A stretch of 9,511 bases of DNA from Candidatus Moraniibacteriota bacterium (GTDB taxonomy: Bacteria; Patescibacteriota; Minisyncoccia; Moranbacterales; UBA9337): assembly GCA_023229615.1 (NCBI GenBank), contig JALNYX010000035.1, positions 1-9,511 of the forward strand, given 5' to 3'. Below, one piece after another: positions 4,459 through 9,511 of this stretch. Made by a program: the position numbers and the translations under genes. Numbering within the stretch: the stretch's first letter is position 1; every line of letters starts with the position of its first letter. The notes under the pieces were generated by a model. It made no database searches and was not told the origin of the DNA. It was given only the letters and a program-made list of their open reading frames with translations.

Positions 4459-5772
4459 TTAAAGAAGAGATTCTATCTTTTCTCTAAATTTCTCCACTTT
4501 ATCAGCCGTTTCAGTGTCCTTCATTAGATTCATGTATAGAGGGTTTAAGTAGAGATCGTAACTCACATCGCCACCTCCTCGTTGTCTACTTTCCCAATCC
4601 ATCTGAACTTGACAACCAGTCCCTTCAAACAATTTATTTACTATTTTTTTGAAGTTATCGCGAACCCTTTCATATGAAGGATCCGGGTCATCGGAAGTTG
4701 TCATGCCTACAAATGCCTTGCTACTGTAACTTTCAGCAGTCTGAGGCCAGAATTTACGCATGAGTAAAACTAACTCATTGTTCGTTTTAGCAACGCTAAA
4801 CGCATATCGCATAACGAAATCTCTTAAGGGGAATTGTTTTTTGGCGTCGTTTCCAAGAGATAATATTTTTTGGATTGCGAGTTCTTCTACTAGAGCAGGA
4901 GAGCCGCAGGCAAATTGTGAAAAAAGGCCTGCTAAATTACCATGATAATATGATTTAAAAATATCAGTATCTGATAATTTTTCTAACGATTGATATGCGC
5001 CAGTAGCAAAATTATGGGCAATTGCCCAATCAACCGGTCTTTTTTTAACAATAGCTTCTTCATTCTGCAGATTTGTCTCAAATTTCCTTTCGCGGTCTTC
5101 CTGGCGGTAGGCAATGGTAATGCATTTACTCTTTTTCCATTTATGATCCCCGACATTCACATTTGTATCGCCTGATGTAATGAGTGCCGTTTTATCTGGA
5201 TATGATGTTAGAATATCCAATCCATTATCGTTTGGTTCAGCGTCAGAGGACGTAGGAAAAAATCGGTCTGTAATAATAGTATCAGCGGTATCTAGGTAAG
5301 CCCTGGCTTCGTCCAACGAATTCGCTACAATATACTCGTCGCCATATTCCCTGCCGGGAAATTTAGTTATAAGAGATTCTATTGCTTCAATATTATTACT
5401 GTCATCTTCGATAAACAATATTATCTTTTTTATGTTCGGCTCTCTTTCTTCTCTGATTTTTTCTATGGCTGCTAACCTTTCCTCCCTGAATTTTTTTAAA
5501 TCTGCTTCTTTTTTTTCTTGATATTTTCTTCGTTCCCTTAATTGTGGTAATTCCCAATTGGCGTGACGAATGTAATCCTCGACATGAGGATACTGCTTTT
5601 TAAATGCAAGTATTAATTCGGCATCGTCGAAAGCTTGATCATAACCATAATCAGTTGCGGATTTATAAACAAAGCCTCCTCCTTCAACATTAACGAAATT
5701 TTTTTGTATCTCTTCTGGTAAATCCTCAACCTTTTTATATTGAGAATCATGCGGGTTAAATCTTTCTGGCAT
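4459..5772 (-). CDS. Orphan protein with a receiver-like (response-regulator) domain
   Basis: A 437-residue protein I do not recognise as a whole. Residues 1-75 form a mixed region with aromatics and glycines. Residues 76-113 are a highly charged Lys/Glu/Arg helix, probably coiled coil. Residues 115-220 resemble a receiver domain: strand KKIILFIEDD with acidic residues E122, D123, D124; ADTIITDRFFP with candidate phospho-acceptor D169; DNGLDIL; and TALITSGD with T199/S200 at the usual Thr/Ser place. A lysine near 214-216 may complete the set. Residues 230-437 have no motif I can name; no DNA-binding or kinase domain is visible. No histidine kinase is nearby. The ATG at 5772 is the first in frame and no Shine-Dalgarno is seen. 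It is the only gene between the long inverted repeats of unit D. The receiver call is by eye and moderate; the gene call is firm. Confidence 0.8.
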   Translation of the reverse strand: MPERFNPHDSQYKKVEDLPEEIQKNFVNVEGGGFVYKSATDYGYDQAFDDAELILAFKKQYPHVEDYIRHANWELPQLRERRKYQEKKEADLKKFREERLAAIEKIREEREPNIKKIILFIEDDSNNIEAIESLITKFPGREYGDEYIVANSLDEARAYLDTADTIITDRFFPTSSDAEPNDNGLDILTSYPDKTALITSGDTNVNVGDHKWKKSKCITIAYRQEDRERKFETNLQNEEAIVKKRPVDWAIAHNFATGAYQSLEKLSDTDIFKSYYHGNLAGLFSQFACGSPALVEELAIQKILSLGNDAKKQFPLRDFVMRYAFSVAKTNNELVLLMRKFWPQTAESYSSKAFVGMTTSDDPDPSYERVRDNFKKIVNKLFEGTGCQVQMDWESRQRGGGDVSYDLYLNPLYMNLMKDTETADKVEKFREKIESLL

Positions 5773-5842
5773 ACTTTTTGTTACTTTTCTTATATGGCCA
5801 GTGCCAACTTCGAAAAGTTAAAAATAAAAAATTATTAAATCC

Positions 5843-5874
5843 GTCTTTTTTGCGATTCCAGGAGCAAAAAAGAC
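5843..5874. repeat. 11-bp hairpin inside the right end of unit D
   Basis: GTCTTTTTTGC (5843-5853) and GCAAAAAAGAC (5864-5874) are exact reverse complements around a 10-nt loop. It occupies the same relative place in the right end as the palindrome 4379-4429 does in the left end, although the sequence differs. It lies 71 bp upstream of the start of the minus-strand gene. Confidence 0.7.
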
Positions 5875-5979
5875 ACCTTATACCCCTCTATAAATAAATT
5901 AGAAAAAGCAAAATTTTATTCCGTCGATTATGTACAAACTTAATTCAACGCACAAAATGAAAAATTTATTTCGTTTAAC
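5872..5979 (-). repeat. Mosaic terminal inverted repeat of unit D, right copy
   Basis: Read on minus from 5979 it begins GTTAAACGAAATAAATTTTT and matches the left copy at 23 of the first 25 positions. The exact 20-bp block is at 5901-5920, and the AGAGGGG-type block is at 5872-5889. The tip CGTTTAAC (5972-5979) is intact, unlike the left tip which IS110 occupies. Confidence 0.85.
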
Positions 5980-5997
5980 TAGTTATATGCGAACTGG

Positions 5998-6026
5998 TTG
6001 ATTTTTTGGTTTGGATTGGCTATAAT
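5998..6026 (+). promoter_or_regulatory. Candidate promoter upstream of lepA
   Basis: TTGATT (5998-6003), 17 nt, then TATAAT (6021-6026). It lies about 230 nt upstream of the lepA ATG and begins only 18 bp beyond the end of unit D, so the unit stops just short of the lepA promoter. The remaining leader (6033-6254) holds a 6-bp hairpin (6100-6105 with 6115-6120) and an octamer repeat but no gene that I can see. Confidence 0.55.
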
Positions 6027-6232
6027 TTCAGTATAAACTTTAAATCATAAGTTCTTATGAATAAAAGTTATTACCCGAACCTATTTATATTATATCAGGG
6101 GTTTGTGAAATATTCAAACCTGTCAACCTGTACAGAAATTGTTCCGGTATGCTAGTATTATAACGATCCAGATTTACATTAAGGTAGTTGAAAATAATTC
6201 GATGCTAAGAAATATTAAGAGTCCGCTGGAAT

Positions 6233-6256
6233 GAAATAATGAAATAATGAAATTAT
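6233..6256 (+). repeat. Triplicated octamer abutting the lepA start codon
   Basis: GAAATAAT, GAAATAAT and GAAATTAT lie in tandem. The last unit overlaps the first two bases of the lepA ATG (6255-6257). There is no Shine-Dalgarno, so this A/U-rich tract occupies the ribosome-binding region. Confidence 0.7.
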
Positions 6257-8057
6257 GAACAATATTCGAAATTTTTGCATAATTGCCCATATTGACCATG
6301 GGAAATCGACTTTATCCGATCGGCTTTTGGAATTTACCGGAACCGTGGAAAAGCGAAAGATGAAAGAACAGCTTCTGGATCAGATGGATTTGGAACGCGA
6401 GCGGGGAATAACCATCAAACTTCAGCCCGTTAGAATGAATTACAAAGAATATGTTTTGAATTTGATTGACACTCCGGGGCATGTGGATTTCGGATATGAA
6501 GTTTCACGTTCGCTGGCGGCGGTGGAAGGGGCGATTTTGTTAGTAGATGCCACCAAGGGAGTGCAAGCGCAAACCCTTTCCAACTTGTATTTGGCGATTG
6601 AACAAGGCCTGGAAATAATTCCAGTAATAAATAAAATTGACCTGCCTAACGCCGAAGTGGAAAAAACCAAAAAAGAAATTGTGCATATTTTGGGATGCGG
6701 TGAAAGTGAAATTCTTTCAGCTTCAGGTAAAACCGGAATAGGCGTGGAGGAGATAATCCGACGAGTGATAGAAAAAATTCCTTATCCGAAAGGAAGTATT
6801 GAAAAACCTTTGCGCGCGCTTATTTTTGATTCAAAATATGATATCTATAAAGGTGTTTTGGCTTATGTTCGGATTGTGGATGGACAAGTAAAAAGGGATG
6901 ATAAAATTTTAATGATGGCGACAGAACGTGAAACTTCTGTGGTAGAAGTGGGAACTTTCAGGCCGGCTTTCAAAAGTGAAGAGAATTTGAAAGCGGGAGA
7001 TATTGGATATGTGGCAACTGGATTTAAAAGTGTGGAATATTGCCGAGTGGGTGATACTATCACCTGGAGTTTGGGACGCGGAGCGCGGAGTGCAAATGGA
7101 GATCGTGAAGTCGAGGCTCTTCCGGGATATAAAGAAGTGCGACCGATGGTATATGCCAGTTTTTATCCAGTTGAAGGAGATGAGTATACTTTGATGCGTG
7201 ATGCTTTGGAAAAATTGCGCCTTAATGATGCAGCTTTTGTTTTCGAACCGGAAAGCAATCCGGCATTGGGAAAAGGCTTTCGCTGCGGATTTTTGGGAAT
7301 GCTTCATTTGGAAATTATTCAGGCACGACTGGAACGTGAATTTGAAATTTCACCTACCATCACAACTCCTAGTGTTGTGTATCGAGTGAAAATCAAAGAT
7401 CAAGAAGCGGAAAAAATAATTTATTCCGCTTCCGATATGCCGGATGCTTCAATGATTGAATCGATTTCTGAACCGCATGCAAAATTGGATATTATTACTC
7501 CATCCGGATATCTTGGTGCGGTGATGGATTTGATGACCTCCATAAGATCGGAATACAAAAATACGGAATATATTGATCAAGAGAGAGTTTTACTTAGTTA
7601 TGAAGCGCCACTCACGGATATTATTGTCAATTTTCATGATGAACTCAAGAGCGCTTCTTCTGGTTTCGCGTCGATGAATTATGAGGTAATTGGCTATCAT
7701 CAATCGGACTTGGTTAAAATGGATATTTTAGTAGCAGAAGAGAAAGTAGAAGCGCTTTCCAGAATTGTCCCTCGAACGAAAGCTCTTTCCCAAGGAAAAT
7801 CAGCTGTTTCCAAGCTCAAGGATTCTATTCCTCGGCAGAACTTCGTCATTGCTATTCAGGCGGCAATCGGCGGGAAAATCATTGCCAGGGAAACGATTCG
7901 TCCTTTCCGTAAAGATGTTATTTCAAAGCTATATGGTGGGGATGTGACACGAAAGAGAAAGCTCCTGGAAAAACAGAAAAAAGGAAAGAAAAAAATGAAA
8001 AATATCGGAAAAGTTTCCATCCCGTCGGAAGCGTTTTTATCGGTGCTGAAGAAATAG
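6255..8057 (+). CDS. lepA: Elongation factor 4 (LepA), back-translocating GTPase
   Basis: A 600-residue, full-length LepA/EF-4. It is a ribosome-bound translational GTPase that can reverse translocation and affects initiation and elongation under stress. The G motifs are all present: AHIDHGKS (residues 11-18), ERGIT switch I (48-52), DTPGH (71-75), NKID (125-128) and the SASGKTG loop (154-160). The EF-G-like domains II, III and V follow. The LepA-specific C-terminal domain ends in the lysine-rich KRKLLEKQKKGKKKMKNIGKVSIPSEAFLSVLK, which separates it from EF-G. The ATG at 6255 gives the conserved N-terminus MNNIRNFCIIAHIDHGK. There is no Shine-Dalgarno; a tandem octamer sits at the start. The gene ends one base before the rplU promoter begins. 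Confidence 0.98.
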   Translation: MNNIRNFCIIAHIDHGKSTLSDRLLEFTGTVEKRKMKEQLLDQMDLERERGITIKLQPVRMNYKEYVLNLIDTPGHVDFGYEVSRSLAAVEGAILLVDATKGVQAQTLSNLYLAIEQGLEIIPVINKIDLPNAEVEKTKKEIVHILGCGESEILSASGKTGIGVEEIIRRVIEKIPYPKGSIEKPLRALIFDSKYDIYKGVLAYVRIVDGQVKRDDKILMMATERETSVVEVGTFRPAFKSEENLKAGDIGYVATGFKSVEYCRVGDTITWSLGRGARSANGDREVEALPGYKEVRPMVYASFYPVEGDEYTLMRDALEKLRLNDAAFVFEPESNPALGKGFRCGFLGMLHLEIIQARLEREFEISPTITTPSVVYRVKIKDQEAEKIIYSASDMPDASMIESISEPHAKLDIITPSGYLGAVMDLMTSIRSEYKNTEYIDQERVLLSYEAPLTDIIVNFHDELKSASSGFASMNYEVIGYHQSDLVKMDILVAEEKVEALSRIVPRTKALSQGKSAVSKLKDSIPRQNFVIAIQAAIGGKIIARETIRPFRKDVISKLYGGDVTRKRKLLEKQKKGKKKMKNIGKVSIPSEAFLSVLKK

Positions 8058-8086
8058 TTGACTTTTTCGGTGATAAAGTGTAAGAT
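8058..8086 (+). promoter_or_regulatory. Sigma70-type promoter of rplU
   Basis: TTGACT (8058-8063), 17 nt, then TAAGAT (8081-8086). The -35 begins directly after the lepA stop codon. Transcription would start near 8093, which puts the ATG at 8092 outside the transcript and supports the rplU start at 8125. Confidence 0.78.
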
Positions 8087-8124
8087 ATCCTTTGTATAAC
8101 TCGCATTTAATTTATTTGAAAAAT

Positions 8125-8433
8125 ATGTTGGCAATTATCAAAACAGGCGGAAAACAGTACAAAATTGAAGAGGGCGACAAAATTAAGATTGAGAAGATTG
8201 AAGGAGTTGAGGGAGATGTGGTTTCTTTCGACGAAGTTTTATTTGTAGGAGATGAAAAGGATGTCAAAATTGGAAGTCCGATGGTTGATGGTGCAAAAGT
8301 TGAAGGAAAAATTGTTCAACAAACTCGAGATGAAAAAGTTTGGGGTATTAAGCATAAAGCCAAAAAAAGATACAAAATGAAGTTTGGACACAAGCAATTC
8401 CGCACCGAAGTGGAAATTACAAAAATAGCGTAA
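8125..8433 (+). CDS. rplU: 50S ribosomal protein L21
   Basis: A 102-residue L21, the usual length. This 23S rRNA-binding protein of the large subunit is recognised from MLAIIKTGGKQYKIEEGDKI at the N-terminus, the middle KIGSPMVDGAKVEGKIV, and the basic WGIKHKAKKRYKMKFGHKQFRTEVEITKI end. The ATG at 8125 matches the family N-terminus; an in-frame ATG at 8092 would add 11 unlikely residues and overlaps the predicted transcription start. The gene usually sits upstream of rpmA (L27), but here it stands alone: a strong terminator follows 13 nt after the stop and the next gene is convergent. It has its own promoter immediately after lepA. No Shine-Dalgarno is evident. Confidence 0.97.
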   Translation: MLAIIKTGGKQYKIEEGDKIKIEKIEGVEGDVVSFDEVLFVGDEKDVKIGSPMVDGAKVEGKIVQQTRDEKVWGIKHKAKKRYKMKFGHKQFRTEVEITKIA

Positions 8434-8446
8434 AAACTTTCAGAAT

Positions 8447-8484
8447 AAAAAAATACCCTGCATTGAATTGCGGGGTATTTTTTT
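8447..8484. terminator. Bidirectional terminator between rplU and recR
   Basis: Left arm 8447-8462 (seven A then TACCCTGCA) pairs with 8469-8484 over 16 bp with one G-T pair, loop 8463-8468. The flanking A- and T-runs make it work as a Rho-independent terminator for both convergent genes. The recR stop codon (8483-8485) overlaps its T-run. Confidence 0.93.
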
Positions 8485-9073
8485 ATAATTCTTTTCGATT
8501 ACTGAGAGCGCTGGAAAGGGTAGTTTCGTCAGCGTATTCAATGTCGCCTCCGGTGGACATACCGCGTCCGAGGCGAGTGATTTTTATTTGAGTGGGTTGA
8601 AGTTTTCTTTTGAGATAAAGCGCGGTAAGATCTCCTTCTGTTGTCGGGTTGGTTGCCAAGATAACTTCCTCGATCTTTTCATTGATAACTCGGGTCAAAA
8701 GTTGGGGAATTTTTAGTTCATTTTTTTCTGATTTTCCTGATGATTGCATTGTTCCTCCTAGTACATGGTAAAGTCCGCGATAAATTCCTGTGCGTTCAAT
8801 TGAGATAATGTCTAGCGGATCTTCAACGACACAGATAATATTTTGAATTCTTTGTTTGTCGTGGCAAATGTGGCAGTGTGTATTTTCGGAAATGTTAAAG
8901 CATTTTTGGCAAACTGTTAGATTTTTCAAAGCCAGCAGACTTTGTGAAAAATCATCCAGTTTTTCTCTGTCTTTTTTGAATAAAAATAAAACTAGCCGTT
9001 CGGCCATTTTTGGTCCGACGGATGGGAGAGAGGCGAAATGCTCGATTAAATCTTTAAATACTTTCGGGTACAC
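8483..9073 (-). CDS. recR: Recombination mediator RecR
   Basis: RecR works with RecO and/or RecF to load RecA on gapped or SSB-coated DNA. With a GTG start at 9073 the protein has 196 residues, the family length, and begins (M)YPKVFKDLIEHFASLPSVGPK, lining up with the usual RecR N-terminus. Features in order: helix-hairpin-helix LPSVGPKMAERL (16-27); zinc finger cysteines 55, 58, 67 and 70; Toprim domain with VVEDPLDI, GLYHVLGG and TNPTTEGDLTALYL; and the terminal TRLGRGMSTGGDIEYADETTL. A TTG at 9088 would add five residues (MKINT), but it lies inside a 7-bp tandem repeat and has an in-frame TGA two codons upstream, so I prefer GTG; this is not certain. It is convergent with rplU and downstream of dnaB on the same strand. 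Confidence 0.95.
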   Translation of the reverse strand: MYPKVFKDLIEHFASLPSVGPKMAERLVLFLFKKDREKLDDFSQSLLALKNLTVCQKCFNISENTHCHICHDKQRIQNIICVVEDPLDIISIERTGIYRGLYHVLGGTMQSSGKSEKNELKIPQLLTRVINEKIEEVILATNPTTEGDLTALYLKRKLQPTQIKITRLGRGMSTGGDIEYADETTLSSALSNRKEL

Positions 9074-9079
9074 TGTATT

Positions 9080-9118
9080 AATTTTCAATTTTCAATTTTC
9101 AATTTTCAATCAATTTTC
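9080..9118. repeat. 7-bp tandem repeat at the recR start region
   Basis: AATTTTC occurs four times head to tail (9080-9107) and once more at 9112-9118 after AATC. On the minus strand it reads GAAAATT repeats immediately upstream of the recR start, so copy-number change would alter the spacing or the frame of the alternative TTG start. Confidence 0.85.
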
Positions 9119-9164
9119 AATGATTAAATTTTAAAATTGGAAAATCAATAATAGCTTAATTTTT

Positions 9165-9511
9165 TTAGCGAGGATCATTATGAATTTTTTCCAGGTTTTT
9201 GAACGTGGTGGACTCCTCTTTGAAGTATAATTGAGCCTTTCCGAGCGGCCCGTTTCTGTGTTTTGAGATGATTACCTCGACGATATTTTTGTTCGGCGTA
9301 TCCGGTTTTTCTCGGTCTTCTCGATAAAGGAACAGTACAACATCAGCATCTTGCTCAATAGATCCTGATTCACGCAAGTCGGAAAGTTTTGGAATTTGCG
9401 GGCTACGGGATTCAACTGCACGAGAAAGTTGAGAGAGTGCCAAAACCGGAACATTGAGTTCGCGCGCCAATTGTTTGAGAGCGCGAGAAATTTCTGATAT
9501 TTCTTGAACAC
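9165..9511 (-). CDS. dnaB: Replicative DNA helicase DnaB, C-terminal part (partial)
   Basis: The visible 115 or so residues are the C-terminal end of a DnaB-type hexameric helicase, which unwinds DNA at the replication fork with ATP. Recognisable segments are VQEISEISRALKQLARELNVPVLALSQLSRAVESR (end of the RecA-fold core, with the conserved ALSQLSR strand), LSDLRESGSIEQDADVVLFLYR, and EVIISKHRNGPLG, which contains the conserved KHRNGP arginine-finger region. Walker A and B lie off the right edge of the window. The frame is open to base 9511, so the gene is cut by the window edge and not broken. It ends 92 bp upstream of the recR start and probably precedes recR in the same direction. Confidence 0.95.
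   Translation of the reverse strand, partial: VQEISEISRALKQLARELNVPVLALSQLSRAVESRSPQIPKLSDLRESGSIEQDADVVLFLYREDREKPDTPNKNIVEVIISKHRNGPLGKAQLYFKEESTTFKNLEKIHNDPR

Noticed and set aside
8092..8124. Upstream ATG extension of rplU
   Set aside because: The added residues are absent from L21 proteins, and the ATG falls at the predicted transcription start of the rplU promoter.
1..9511. CRISPR array, rRNA or tRNA genes, or recoded TGA
   Set aside because: No regularly spaced direct repeats, no rRNA or tRNA signatures, and genes end normally at TGA, TAA or TAG.

Overview
The window looks like part of an AT-rich bacterial chromosome, most likely of the Patescibacteria/CPR type. The evidence is a housekeeping right end (lepA, rplU, recR, dnaB), mostly absent Shine-Dalgarno sequences, and a left half of small orphan or accessory genes. 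TGA acts as an ordinary stop codon, so code 25 is not in use. The phylum assignment is inference from gene style.

Layout. Positions 1-124 are the right end of an IS110-family element that continues off the window. Positions 124-883 are a gene for a small membrane-anchored protein between inverted repeats that begin GTTAGGCG. Positions 994-2231 hold a minus-strand pair, a Bro-N domain protein followed by a Nudix hydrolase. Positions 2410-3002 hold a SemiSWEET-like gene with its own promoter and terminator, bounded by about 65-bp inverted repeats. Positions 3018-4300 are a complete second IS110 copy. It is inserted into the terminal GTTAAACG of another inverted-repeat unit (reconstituted 3015-3017 plus 4303-5979) that carries a 437-aa receiver-like protein. 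From about 5998 the window is core genome: lepA and rplU on plus, then recR and the end of dnaB on minus, with a two-way terminator between rplU and recR.

How it fits together. The IS110 leader can be read as a bridge RNA (about 3032-3207, 176 nt). It has a 5' hairpin, a target loop and a donor loop. The donor guides match both ends of the element around a TT core. Joining the two ends into a circle would create a TTGACA / 17 bp / TATAAT promoter just upstream of the RNA. The target guides specify roughly GCCGTG-TT-AGGCGAC, which resembles the termini of the inverted-repeat gene units. Both IS110 copies in the window sit exactly at such a terminus. The most interesting reading is therefore an RNA-guided IS that homes to the ends of a family of small, transposase-less gene cassettes. 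Guide pairing, termini and promoter geometry are visible in the sequence. Activity, and mobility of the cassettes, are inferred.
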